Of a stretch of DNA of 64,000 bases, positions 1-12,600 are shown piece by piece. Source of the DNA: Lucinisca nassula (Eukaryota; Mollusca; Bivalvia; Lucinida; Lucinidae); assembly GCA_963580285.1 (NCBI GenBank), contig CAUZLF010000219.1, positions 62,001 to 126,000 on the forward strand. The letters run 5' to 3'. Below the pieces are notes generated by a model. That model saw only the letters and a program-made list of their open reading frames with translations. It was not told where the DNA came from and did not search any database. Each line of letters begins with the position of its first letter. Within the stretch, counting starts at the first letter, position 1. A program made the position numbers and the translations under genes.

Positions 1-151
1 TAGAATCATACTCAAAACCTTTTCAGAATGGTGGTATAAGACTGGAAAGTAAGAAGATAGTTTGGAAGTACTTTTGGGTGCTATTTTCTTTGTTTGAGTT
101 ATATCTGGCTTAACTTAAATATAAAAACAGTGTAGAATACTATAGAATAAT

Positions 152-421
152 GTCAAAATAAAATTCTCAAGTTGGAGGTCACTCAACGTGCCTGTCACAG
201 GACTCAAGGTTTTAAACCTGCTGATAATCCAGTCTTGAGAAAGTTTCAAATTCCTGTATCTATAGTTTGCCTTATCAAAAGTATGTCCAGCTATTAGTGT
301 AATATTAATAACTATAAAGGTCCAAAATAAAATTCCCAAGTTGGAGGTCACTCAACGTGCCTGTCGCAGGACTCAATGTTTTAAACCCTGCTGATATTCC
401 AATCTTGAGAAAGTCCCAAAC
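152..421. repeat. Direct repeat, two ~100 bp copies offset by 169 bp
   Basis: Positions 152-252 and 321-421 share the text CAAAATAAAATTC, CAAGTTGGAGGTCACTCAAC and GACTCAAGGTTTTAAAC with few differences. This looks like a local tandem duplication. Confidence 0.8.
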
Positions 422-2767
422 TTTAGAAATAAAGGGTAAGAAATCTCAGAAATGATATCACTGTTTGGAACTCACACGTCCCAAAAGCTACAGATCCAAA
501 CACCTGTAAACAGTAAACACTTCTAAGACACTCCCTTCTAAAAAACCTGGAAATAAGTTTGAAGCTGAACTTTATGAAGAAATACTCTAAAAATATTTTC
601 TAACAGCTTTTCATTTTTATGTTAAAGAAAAATAACTTATGATAATTTATTTCAATTATTTAATATATAAAAGAACCATCCTTACTGTGAATTTCTAAAG
701 TCCAAGCCCAAAATAAAAAGGTAATTTTGCCAGATACAACTTTATGGGTCTTTACTCTTCAAGAAAATACAACGGAATAATTGAGCTGGCATGCATCCAC
801 CTTTTATACCACATGTAATCATATGACATAATGGGATTATGCTATTGGCTAACTCTGTCATGAATAACCTAAAAAAGGAAACATGATTAGTAAAGTTATC
901 TAACCATGTACTTATTAACAGTTTCGAAATTTACTCCGCTAATTTCTGCAAATTATTTTTGAGATCCCCATAAATCAGTTTCTCCAAAAATAATACATAT
1001 TAAATCAAAACACAGGATTTACTCGAATGAACATTCTAAATTTGATGACGTGTTTTTAGGAATCAGTTGCAGACCTTAGCACACCCATTTAATGTTTATG
1101 CATCCGCCATCTTTGAGACAAAAAATAGTTCCTATTTATAATCCCAATAAAACAATAAAATAATGACATTATGTCCATAAAAATATCCTAACCAGGTAAT
1201 TCTTAACAAATTATTATATATTAGCCCAACAAAATATTCATTTATCCCAAAATATCAAAATATGGGATACATATTTTATGCAAATATGGCATATTGACTT
1301 CCCTCACCTTAGACTGTTGTTCTTAAGAAGAATAGATAAACTGAACTTTGTGATTGAATTTGTTACATTCAAATGAAAGTCAAAATGTATTCACACCATA
1401 TGGAAGTGGTGTTTGCTGGAGTTTACCTAGTTTTTCAACTTTCTAAGGAGTTTAAAAACTTTCCAAGAAAGGCCACTGCATGGTAAAGGTAAGACACTGC
1501 CATGTTTACATTCCCTTAATTTATCCGATATCTCATTTATTAATAAGAGATCAACATAGACATATGCTAGAAATCTCTCAAAATTCTCAGAAACATTCAC
1601 CTATGGATATATTAATGTCTGAAATATGTGAATATAGTACTTTTTAAAGGAACACACCCTTCCAGCCATGTCGTTGACCTAGTTCTAAGCAACAGTTTTT
1701 AGCTTAAATCATGGATTGCAATAAATTCCATGCAATTTGCATAATAATATGTTTGTTTTCAGCTATTTCCAACAAGGTCTGTAAGTTATTTAGAACTTAA
1801 AACAATATAACAAGGGTATTTGACTTTTAGAGCTAAAATTAGACAGGCCAAGGCACAGCAGATAACTTTTCTAAGAAAAATGCTATAAACAATCCAATTC
1901 CTGTAATTTCACTCAAATACCCACATGCTGATCAAAACCAATTCAAATACATAGTTCAGACTATGATTTTTACCATAAAGATAACATAATTATTGGTTAA
2001 AATCTATCAGTGGCATTTGATAAGTTTTTCAGTGATAAGCCTTAATGACCCAGACTCATTTCTGTAGTATGGAATTTGGGGGGGTCATCTCAAAATCTGA
2101 AAAGTTGCCAAAATAGTCAACTTCTTGAAAATAATGCATCATTTTGTAAAATCCACTAAAATAGCTATATGAAGACTTTTCTTTACCGGAGATCAGTTGA
2201 GATTGAATATTCGCAAGTAATTATGAATTTTGACAAGAATCGGAGCTGAACATCATACAAAACTAAACATCAAATTTCAACATATTTTCCTTTATGATAG
2301 CAGCACAATTTACAAGTATCCTGCTGATTCTGTATAGTAATTCACCTGTTTTAAGTACAGTTTATAGTTACTAATAAAAATGCAGATGCTGTTCAAAAAT
2401 TTATGGCCCTTATAGCAATATTTCAGTCATACAGAGCCAACGTGACAGCAAAAAATGGAAGACTCTGCACAATGAAATATATCTGGTCCACAAAAAAAAA
2501 TTCTTCCAACTGGATTCGAACATGGACCGCTAGCCCAAAAATAAGGCAGGTGCCAAAAAAACAAGAACACCCCTTATATAATGAAATCAACTGAGAACTG
2601 AATCAGCAGGACTCTAACAAAAGAACACACTCGAAAAATGATTTTACAACAGAACCATTAACCTAAGCTGTAAATAGTCAACTGTACCGAAATTCAGATC
2701 CAAAGTTCAACATCCAAACAATCCTTACAGTCTATGGGAGGGCATGAAATATACAGATTATTCGTTT

Positions 2768-2888
2768 CACCTATTTGAAATTTTGGATTTATAAACCTAG
2801 GGAGGTTAAAAACAATCATTTAAATTGTTTTGCTTTCTCGGATTGTTTTACCTTCCTCGGTTTATAAATCTCTTATTTCAAATAGGAG
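2768..2888. repeat. Inverted repeat with ~45 bp arms
   Basis: CCTATTTGAAAT and GATTTATAAACC on the left are mirrored by GGTTTATAAATC and ATTTCAAATAGG on the right, around a short AT-rich centre. It is probably a small hairpin MITE. Confidence 0.7.
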
Positions 2889-2970
2889 AATGAATAAAAC
2901 TCTATATACTAACAAACTCGATTTTTCATTCACAAAAATAAAGCATTATGTTATATAATATAAATATTAA

Positions 2971-4052
2971 ACTAGAGCTGTCAGAGGATCTGACTATAGC
3001 CCCGCTATAGCGCTATCAGAGGAGTAAGACACATTGACTCTAAAAGCTTTTAACCTATCAGGGGAGCTTTCTTAGTTCCAGAGAAAACTTTAATATTTTT
3101 TTTTTCTTTGCTGGGGAGATAACCCCAAGAGTAATGTTGTTGGCCATTATTTACTTACATCCACCTAATGTTCATGTTTATACAAAGTTTCAGCTTTCTA
3201 GCTTTCTTAGTACCTGAGAAAACTGTATCGAAAATATTTTTCATGGTTTGATGGTTAGAAAAGTGAAATGATTTTTTTACTTGCAGAAAATATCCTATCA
3301 GGGGAGATAACTCCAAGAGTTATGGGCCTTTGGCCATTATTTTGGTAAGGGCCATACATCCACCCACTTTTCATGTTCATACAAAGTTTCAGTATTCTAG
3401 CTTTCTTAGTTCCTGAGAAAACTGTCACCAAACCTTTTCATTTATTAAAAAAAACTATACTATCAGGGGAGATAACTCCAAAAGTAATGGGCCCTCGGCC
3501 ATTATTTTGGTTAGCTCCCTATATCCACCCATTGTCCACATTTATGCAAAGTTTGAGGTTTCTAGCTTCTTTAGTTCCTGAGAAAACTGTGACCAAACAT
3601 TTTCATTTAAAAAAAACCTATATTTTCATTTATTTAAAAAACCTATCAGGAGAGATAACTCCAACAGTTATGGGCCCTTGGCCATTATTTTGGTAAGCTC
3701 CCTATATCCACCCATTGTCCACATTTATGCAAAGTTTGAGCTTTCTAGCTTCTTTCGTTCCTGAGAAAACTGTGACCAAACATTTTCATTTAAAAAAACC
3801 TATCAGGGGAGATAACTCCAAGAGTTATGGGCCCTTGGTCATAATTTCGGTAAGGTCCGTGGAGGCACCCATTGTCCACGTGTATACAAAGTTTTAGTTT
3901 TCTAGCTCTCTTAGTTTCGGGGAAAACTGTGACGAAAAAATAACGGAATAACGGAATTACGGAATTACAGAATTACAGAATTACGGAATTACAGAATTAC
4001 GGAATGACAGGGCAAATCCAATATAGCCCCACTTTTCAAGCGGGGCTATAAT
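2971..4052. mobile_element. Tandem-repeat element with TATAGCCCCGCT inverted ends
   Basis: TATAGCCCCGCT at 2995-3006 is mirrored by AGCGGGGCTATA at 4039-4050. Between them lie five or more degenerate ~170 bp units, each with GGGGAGATAACTCCAA, TTATGGGCC and TTCCTGAGAAAACTGT, and then a run of ATTACGGA repeats. The layout of inverted ends around satellite-like units resembles the pearl-type or Helitron-like non-autonomous elements known from bivalves. That family assignment is an inference. Confidence 0.75.
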
Positions 4053-4591
4053 AATCAGAAATAAAGATAAAGTCTGAGGAACAACAGTGTTGATATCTCT
4101 AAAGATCAGCCAACTAACCTGACATTCCACGCTCAGTCAGATGGTGATTTTGCATCTGTTGACCACTCACCCATCAAGTTATTACCGGGTCCCATTTGAC
4201 AACTCATTCCAAGGATGGTAGCAAATAATGAAGACCCTTAGCAGATATGATGGCACAGCCTTTATCATTTTGTTTCAATTAACTGGCTGTGTTATTCTAT
4301 TATCCATAGTCAATGTGAGTGTATGTGTGCATGCAAGCATGTGTGTGTTTCTGTTGTTTTCTCCCTGGCAAATTCCCTGCTGACAATGACAATGATCTTC
4401 CTCTCCTCCTTTACCTGGGTAGTTGGAGTGAGTTTTATGGCCCAGTCAACAGTTAACGTCATGTCAAGTCAATTAACCTAACCACACTTTTCCTGGGCAG
4501 GCTCACACATAAGCGGTAAACCACATTAATTCTCCAGAAGATAACTGTTCTTCTTGAATCAGCCGAACAGAGAGAATGACCATAGAACATA

Positions 4592-4832
4592 TTTGGGCCC
4601 CGTCAAGCGATTTTGGTACTTATAGCCTATGCGAGCAGCAAAGGTTCAGGCGAGCCTGCACATCTGCGCAGTCTCGCCAGAACCTTCGCTGCTCGCTCAT
4701 ACAAGCAGTGAATCAAAAGGAACCTTCAGACAGAAAGAAGTACTCCTGGCCCCTCTGAATGGCTGGGCATGCGCAGTTAAAATTTGTCATGACGAAATGC
4801 TCGAAGACCCAAATTCGCTTGGCGGGGCTCAT
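4592..4832 (+). mobile_element. MITE with GGGCCCCGTCAAGCGA ends
   Basis: The left end GGGCCCCGTCAAGCGA and the right end CGCTTGGCGGGGCTCAT are inverted repeats. Inside is a hairpin with arms containing GCGAGCAGC and AACCTTCGCTGCTCGC. A reverse-oriented copy lies at 24734-24972. Confidence 0.75.
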
Positions 4833-5159
4833 TTCATGATAAGTGTTCAAAACACAAAGTTGCTGTCGAAATCACAACCTCAGCATCAGTGAATTTATTA
4901 AACGAGTTGAGGAAAAGGCATAAAACGCAAGCTTTGCCGAGCATTTTATACTTTTTCCTCAATCAGGAATAAATTTAACAATACATGGGCAAGAATGCAA
5001 GATTCTGTTTATCAAATGACATTTAAAACTCATTTTATTCAAGATTTTTTTATTTTTTTTAACAAAAAAGTCAATATTCCCCCATTTATAAATACAACAT
5101 CGTTAAGGACGTTGAACCTGTAATGTTACGGGGCTTACCTAACTACATGTAATTTGCAT

Positions 5160-5388
5160 TTTTTTTTTTTTGGTTTTGGTTTTACAGCCCTTTCAAGATT
5201 ATTTCACTCATATCGAGGCGATCGTTAATCATAGGTGGGCGAAAACCGGAGTACCAGGAGAAAAACCACCTGACCTTCCATTGCAGAACTTGGCGTCTCA
5301 CATGTGACCCGAGCAAGGCTCGAACCACAGCGATGAGAGACCTAATGAATAAAAGCCGGCGCTGTTACCCACTAGGCCACGGAGGCCT
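5160..5388 (-). mobile_element. tRNA-derived SINE, type J
   Basis: Read on the minus strand, the head CAGGCCTCCGTGGCCTAGTG resembles a tRNA A box and GGTTCGAGCC resembles a B box. The tail is TAAAACCAAAACC. Related copies are at 28915-29135, 38943-39130 and 53118-53290. Confidence 0.75.
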
Positions 5389-5763
5389 GTTAATTTGCAT
5401 ATTTAATCAACTAGGGGGATTACCATATTTGATAAATAACATTATTATTAACTTCTCAGATGTGAGAAAAGATTATTTAAGGTGCATTACATCAGCTCTG
5501 CCACCCTTAAATATGCACCAGCTGATCTGAATCTTGGCTGTGCACAGTATTGTCAAGCTTTGAGCCACGTTGTGCATTTGCAGTGTTCAGCAACACTGAA
5601 CTTACTGCTTGGATAATACAAAGCCTCTAGTTTCCAAACTAAAATTTCAACTCTTGCTGCGGCCAGCTGTTCAAAGCATCATTAGCTTAACAAGCTCGTT
5701 AGCAGTCAAATTGTTAACTCTTCTAGCAAGTACAATGTAAAATGTTGGTATTTTTGCTGTAAA

Positions 5764-5810
5764 AATGTGAGTAGCTTTTGCATATGCAAAAGCTACTCAC
5801 ATTTTTTTCA
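5764..5810. repeat. Perfect hairpin, GTGAGTAGCTTTTGC arms
   Basis: AATGTGAGTAGCTTTTGCAT is followed immediately by its reverse complement. The flanks (GCAAAAAT, CATATTTGCCAT) recur near 24345-24400, so this is the centre of an interspersed repeat. Confidence 0.75.
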
Positions 5811-6207
5811 GCAAAAATAGCAGCATATTTGCCATATTAAATGATGAAAGTTTTAACGATTTGTTTACTAACAATATTAACTACTAACATTTTTCCGGCC
5901 AAAATATTAGCATATTTGCCATATTAAATGATCAAATTTTTTACCAATTTTGTTAACTTACGACGTCATTAGCTTTGAACAACCAGACCCTGGTCTATAT
6001 AGCTGAGCAGGCCAATTTGTATCATATCTGGGCAAAAAACCCTCGGAAAGGTTTTCTTTTTGCGGTGCTCCTGCACTGTGTTTCGTATTTGAGTTTTACG
6101 TCCCACCAACAACTAAGGTCAAAGGGAGATGAGACCTCAGTTTAAAGACTCATCCGCAAGTCTAGAGATCCCGGTATAGAACCCAAGTTTTGTTTGTATT
6201 GGAGTTT

Positions 6208-6493
6208 AAAGGCCCAGTCAACACTATTTTAGGTCATTTTTGAGCAGGTCAGCTTACCTATCCACACTTATCCTGGGCAGGCTTATATTTAAGCGGTTAA
6301 CCAGTACAGCGCACATTCTTTCACAAAACTGACAACTGTCCTTCTTGAATCAGTGGAAGATAGAGAATGACAGTAGAAAAGATTGCATGATCATCTCCAC
6401 GAAAGACTGTTGCTGACCCCGGCAGGTATCAAACCCGCATCCTCCTGATCACCAGTCAGACGTGCATCCAACTGAGCTACCGAGGCCGGCATA
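6208..6493 (-). mobile_element. tRNA-derived SINE, type H
   Basis: On the minus strand the head reads GCCTCGGTAGCTCAGTTGGA and then GCGGGTTTGATACC, like tRNA A and B boxes. The tail is GTGTTGACTGGGCC followed by TTTAAACTCC. A fragment of a different SINE (type I) precedes it at about 6083-6180. Confidence 0.75.
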
Positions 6494-6595
6494 GAACCCA
6501 TGACCCCTGGTTTATGAGGCCAGTAGCTAAACCACTGTCTCAGGCTTCTACTTGTGTATTGTATATAAATCAAGGTTAATTCTATGACTACCTAC

Positions 6596-6671
6596 CTCCT
6601 AGACAGACATGGAATCCAATAGCGCTAATGCCCAGAGGGAAATTAGAAATATTAGCTCCTATCTTCAACCA
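6596..6671 (-). CDS. RPN2: RPN2 exon 17 (residues ~559-583); last exon seen
   Basis: The acceptor is TTGTTCCAG and the donor is GGAG followed by GTAGGT. The 76 bases encode WLKIGANISNFPLGISAIGF, matching human [20 protein letters not shown], and end one base into the next codon. The remaining C-terminal part was not found between 1 and 6595, so intron 17 probably runs out of the window. Confidence 0.94.
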
Positions 6672-9600
6672 CTGGAACAAAACAAAACCAAAACATAAAA
6701 TACAGTGAAATTTCCTCGACTGAGACTAGGTAGAATTAAGACTGTCTTCTTTAAAAATCATAAGCAACCTTTCTTAAAAAAAATCATATTAAATTGAAAA
6801 CACTTTTTTTTCTCATTATTCAAAACTTTGGCCTTTATTTAAAACCTGCTTAAAAAGTTTGTTGTTCTTTCTTTTTTCTACATCCAGTGTCAACTAGTAA
6901 GAGAAAACCTAGTCATATAAGCTGCCTGTTCAGGCTCGGCTAAACATCGTCTGGTTGCTTGTGCTACACATAAGGTCACACAAGTGACCATTTCAGGAGA
7001 AACTTAAGAAACAAGCCCATGGTGAGTTTCATAACATCTGAAATAAATAGTTTTTTTGCTTGTGTTGAGGTTTTACATCCCTGTCAACACTATTTAGGTC
7101 ATTTAATTGTAAATGTAAATTTTAATTGTTACAAGGTATCATAAACTTACCAAGAGTGCTAGGACTAGAAGGGGAACAAGAACTAAAATACTGAACGCTG
7201 TTGACACCGCTGCTGGTGGATGCTTTTCTGGCTCTCGGAACATGTGCTGTAAAACAAAAATAGTTCCACTGAAGGCTATGTCGCGCCTGTGGGGGCGCAA
7301 TGTAACCGAACCATGATATGTAGGTCAAGGTCAAACATAGATGCTTGCATAAAAACTTCCATTCTTAAATGCAACTTCTACTAAGTATCAATAATGAAGC
7401 TCTAATAATTCTTGAGAAATGAACTTAACCATTAGGGTGAACGCTAAGGTGGTCGCAATATTTTACAAAGTCAGTGAACCACGAAATTTAGGTCAAGGTC
7501 AAATATGGATGCTTGTATTTAACTTGCAATCCCCAGATTCAAGTTTGTACCAAATATCATTAATGAAGCTCTTATAGTTCTTGAGAAATAAACTTGACCA
7601 TTAGCGTGAACGCTAGGATGGTCGCAATATTTTACAAAGTCAGTGAACCATGAAATATAGGTCAAGGTGAAATATAGATGCTTACATGTAAGTTGCCATT
7701 CACAGATAGAAGTTTGTACCAAGTATCATTAATGAAGCTCTTATAGTTCTTGAGAAATAAACTTGACCATAGCCATTAGGGTGAACTGTGTGTGTGTGAA
7801 TTCGGGTTTAACGTTGCTTTCAACAATTTTTCAGTCATATCACGACGGTGTCTGGTTGCGACAGGGAGCTCAATGCTCACTTTTATAGTGCTGCCTCACT
7901 GAAGTATCATGTCCAGACACATTACATTATACAACACCCAGTCACATTATCCTGACACTGGATCGACCAGTCCTAGCTCTTCCCCGTAAATCTGAGTGCC
8001 AAGCGAGGAGCAGCTAGTACCATTTTTAACAACTTTGGTATGTCGCGGCCCGGGATCGAACCTGTGACCTCCCGTTCCCCGGAGCGGACACTCTACCAAC
8101 TGAGCTATCGGGGCCGGTCCATTTGGGTGAACGCTAGGGTGGTCGCAATATTTTACAAAGTCTGTGAACCATGAACTAGACTATCAAGTGAGCATATGCT
8201 CACTAATACCCCCGGCCAAAGCCATCGGTAACTTTCTGGCAATTCAAAGCCATCAAGTTTGACAAAAACCTATTATGAACACAGAATTAATCTTGCAAAA
8301 GTAAGGAGAATACCATTACATCTAAATAACTCACCTGATAACTAATGAGATCTTGAACAGATGTTTGAAATGTCAGTATCACAAGTTGTCTGTTTAGTCT
8401 TCTATTCACCAACTTTCAAGGCTCTAGCTCCAATAGTTTTTGAGATATCTTGCTGACAAGATTTTATTAAAAAAATTTCAAAGGGCAATAACTCTTGAAA
8501 GGAGCATAATCCGGACGAGAAAAAAAAATACGTGTCGGCTAATTTTCCATGAGGAATCCATATATGAAATTTCAAAACCCTAGCATACACGGTTCTAAAG
8601 TTATGCTATGCATCACTTTTACCATACAGTACAATGGCACAAATTACCAAAATGACAAAGGGCCATAACTCACAAAGTATTTTTCGGAATTTTGTCAAAA
8701 GTTAATCAGTTCATCTACTCATCACCACCAATCTATTCACCAACTTTCAAGGCTCTAGCTCCAATAGTTTTTGAGATATCTTGCTGACAAAATTTTATAA
8801 AAAAAATATAACAAAGGGGAATAACTCTAAAGAACCTGGCCCCACAGCCCCAATTTTCTTTCCCACAATACAACTAGTTATGCATGTTGTTTGTACCAAA
8901 TTTCAAGTTTCTAGGTACAGTAGTTCCTGAGAAATCTTTGACACAAAATTTAAGGTAACTCACAAAATACACATCTCACTAGCAAATATAACAAAGGGGA
9001 ATAACTCTAAAGAACCTGGCCCCACAGCCCCAATTTTCTTTCCCACAATACAACTAGTTATGCATGTTGCTTGTACCAAATTTCAAGTTTCTAGGTACAG
9101 TAGATCTTGAGAAATCTTTGACACAAAATTTAAGGTAAGTCACAAAATGCACATCTCAGTAGCAAATATAACAAAGGGGAATAACTCTAAAGAACCTGGC
9201 CCCACAGCCCCAATTTTCTTTCCCACAATACAACTAGTTATGCATGTTGTTTGTACCAAATTTCAAGTTTCTAGGTATAGTAGTTCCTGAGAAATCTTTG
9301 ACACAAAAAAAAGTTTACACACACACACACACACACACACAGAAAAGACGAAAACTATATACCCCCGTGGCATACTCCGTATGCCGGGGGTATAAATATA
9401 GGTCAAGGTCAAATATGGATGCTTGCAATTAAGTTACAATCCCCAGATACAAGTTTGTACCAAGTATCATTAATGAAGCTCTTATAGTTCTTGAAAAATA
9501 AACTTGACCATTAGGGTGAACGCTAGGGTGGCCTCAATATTTTACAAAGTCAGTGAACCATGAAATGTAGGTCAAGGTCAAATATAGATGCTTGCATTAA

Positions 9601-12600
9601 AGTTGCCAATCCACAGATACAAGTTTGTATCAGGTATCATTAATGAAGCTCTTATAGTTCTTGAGAAATAAACTTGAACCTTTGGGTGGTCACAAATGTT
9701 GACGCCTTGACAAACGGACGAAAGAACGAACGGACGGAAAACGGGGTGCCTATATCGCACCATGCTAATAGCAGGCGCGACAAAAATGAAAATTAGTAAT
9801 AAAGACCTCCTCCTTCTTATGAATGTTTTCAATGCTCTTAAAGGAATTCATTTTTGATTTTTATTTGCCTTCACTGCAGCTGGTGTTGTGCCGTGTGGCG
9901 GCCGTAAAACGTCTCCCCGTACATCAACCATAGTGCAGTTTATATTTTACTTTTGGTCCTTTGAGATCAGCGTGAATATTCTGAGAAATCAGAAATAAAT
10001 TATTGGCTTAGACTCATATTCTAGACAGGTTTTTAACTATTTGGACCCCATTTTGATTTATATCAGTCTTTGTATCGACTGCCTATTCGAAATTCGCAAA
10101 ATTGCAGTATGTTTCCTCTGGCTTTCTTTGCCGGATCATTACAGGGTCACTGATGAGGCTTTATTAGCCGAAACTACGTAGTATGACCCATCCTCCTTCT
10201 TATGAATGTTTTCAATGCTCTTAAAGGAATTCATTTTTGATTTTTATTAAAAGTATTTAAAACAGTTAAAATTACTCCAGCACCCATGATTCATTTACCG
10301 TGACTGTTCAAACTCAATCTTGGGGAATGGATGTGTGAGATGATGGTGTTGTGTATCTTACATCACTGGGCATAAAACTGATATTGGCTTACAGTTGGGG
10401 CAAGGCCTGCTGTCCTTGCAGCAATTAAGGGCAGAAAGGGAATGCTGTTACTGCTTCAGTTTCTACACTACCATTAAGGCTGACACGATTAATCTTATAA
10501 TCGATTAATCGATCGATAAACTCCACAAAAAAGATTATCATTTCTGATTTGCGTTTAATCGATTACTTGATAGGTACAATTTACTACCCAAAGTTATGCA
10601 TAAAATAGCTAGATGAGTGGCAAACAGTGCAGACCCTGATGAGACGCCGCATTATGCGGCGTCTCATCTGGGTCTACACTGCTTGCTCAGGCCTGTCCAA
10701 ATATACATATGGTAAAGTGCAACATATGGTAAGAGTCATGCTCAGACAGAAAGCCAGACAGGTAAAATAATGACAAAAACCATAGCGATTACTGAACGAT
10801 TATCAATCGTAATGACAGGACTGATAATCGATTAGCTTTTCAGCTCCGATAAGCCAGCCCTAACTACCATTCATTTTTCCTCTTACTTCCCTGTCATTCA
10901 CTGTTATCTCTTCTACTACCTTTTCTTTCTCTTTTTCTCCCTTTCGCTGGGAGACAACACAAAATGACCCATAAGGATTCAGTATTGTTCAATCCCAACT
11001 CAATCAATCAAACACATTCTTGTGACCTTAAGGAATGTTTCCCGTAAGTTCTCTCACCAATATATTAAGGATAACTCAAGATTTTTTTTCATATTTCATT
11101 GATGCATTGATTCTAATAAGAGCATATGACAAACCATTTAATTTATATCCATAAATCATACCCATCAAGTACACTGACATGGCGCTATGCCATCCTGGTC
11201 AAACCTCCCGCCGCAAACATATTTTCATGTGCATGAAGATGTCTGAGCAACTGAAATGTGGACACACACAAATAGTGCAGGCATAGGTCCAGTTAAGGCG
11301 CTTTTTCATCCCAAAAGTACTGATATTTTCCATTTTTGTGCACGAAAATATATGTTGTGGGTATTCATTAGAAGCACCTCTGTGAGGCACTTCTAATGAG
11401 TACCCAGAATGTATGTTTTTTGTGCACAAATAAGAAAAATAAGATGTGGATACCCCTCTTATCTGTGGCTATGAATTTATTACTGTGCAGGCCCACATCA
11501 GATGCCACATTCGGCAGCATGTGAAAAAGTCCAGCCATCTTCTAAATATAGTCGAACTTCAATGGCTCGAACACCTTTATGATCTCGAAAACCTGTTCGA
11601 GACAGGGGTAGTTCGAGCCACTGAGGGCTACTGCCAGGAGGCATAACGAGATACTTTTGGACATCTTTTCGGTTTTCTATAATGAAAATGTATGCTAAGA
11701 GTACTCATTAGAATCGCCTCATCGAGGCGATTCTAATGAGTACACACAGCATACATTTGCAAGATAAAAGACGAATATCTCCTAAATTATACCCCTTTAT
11801 TTCTTATGTAGAGGATTTGCCTAGGGACGCAAGAACGGGTTCGACTCAGCCATGGTAAACGAGCCATCGGTGTTCGAGCCATTGAAGTTCTACTGTAACA
11901 CAATCTTACACCCATAAAACTGAAAATTGGCTTCAAAATATAAAGTGGATAGGTTCATTTAGGCTGAAAGAGGTGAAATGTAACTGTTTTGTTTCTGTTT
12001 GATTTGAGGTTTAACATCCCCATCAACACTGTAAAGGTCATTCTGGAGACATTGCTTCCAATTTTGTGGGACTTCTACCCGACATTGAGATGAAATGATA
12101 TCTCAAGCCCTGCCGCCCAATGAAACCAATAGGGGTTTATAAGCATGGACGTTCCGACTCGCACCGCTTTGCCTGCGACATACCAAAGTCGTTAAAAATG
12201 GTACTAGCTGCTCCTCGTTTGGCACTCAGATTTACGGGGTAGAGCTGGGACTGGTCGATCCAGTGTCAGGATAATGTGACTGGGTGTGGTATCATGTAAT
12301 GTGTCTGGGACATGATACTTCAGTGAGGCAGCACTATAAACGTGAGCATTGAGCTCCCTGTCGCAACCAGACACCGTCGTGATATGACTGAAAATTGTTG
12401 AAAGCGACGTTAAACCCGAATTCACACACACACATAGTTACATTTTACCTCTTTATCTTAAATGAACCCTTCCGCTTTATTTTTTGAAAGCCAATTTTTA
12501 TAAAAAAAAATTTCGGCCCCCGACCATTGGGGTTTGAAGAAATAGATGGGCTGCATAATGCTTCCATGCAGAGCTGTAACCAACCCACACACGAGTACTA

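Larger units (their letters stand above)
1..2970. other. AT-rich intronic DNA without recognised genes
   Basis: No coding exon, SINE or MITE was recognised in this stretch, which is more AT-rich and less repetitive than the rest of the window. It should be part of RPN2 intron 17. Two minor repeat structures inside it are listed separately. Confidence 0.6.
7279..9782. mobile_element. Nested tandem-repeat element with TGTCGCGCCTG ends
   Basis: TGTCGCGCCTG at 7279-7289 is exactly mirrored by CAGGCGCGACA at 9772-9782. The interior consists of ~180 bp units with ATAGGTCAAGGTCAAATA and TTCTTGAGAAATAAACTTGA, and GGACGG repeats stand before the right end. It has been interrupted by a SINE (7787-8118) and by a second tandem-repeat element (8176-9396). 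It begins about 33 bases from the RPN2 exon 16 acceptor. Confidence 0.8.

Noticed and set aside
1..6595. Final RPN2 exon (about 48 residues)
   Set aside because: I read the minus strand for a match to the human C-terminus (YVYWTQLNMFQTL region) and found none with splice borders.
10628..10690. CTGATGAGACGCC in the family D core as a hammerhead ribozyme
   Set aside because: It has the CTGATGAG word, but no GAAA follows the stem and no cleavage triplet with a stem I partner is present. The word is part of a simple hairpin arm.
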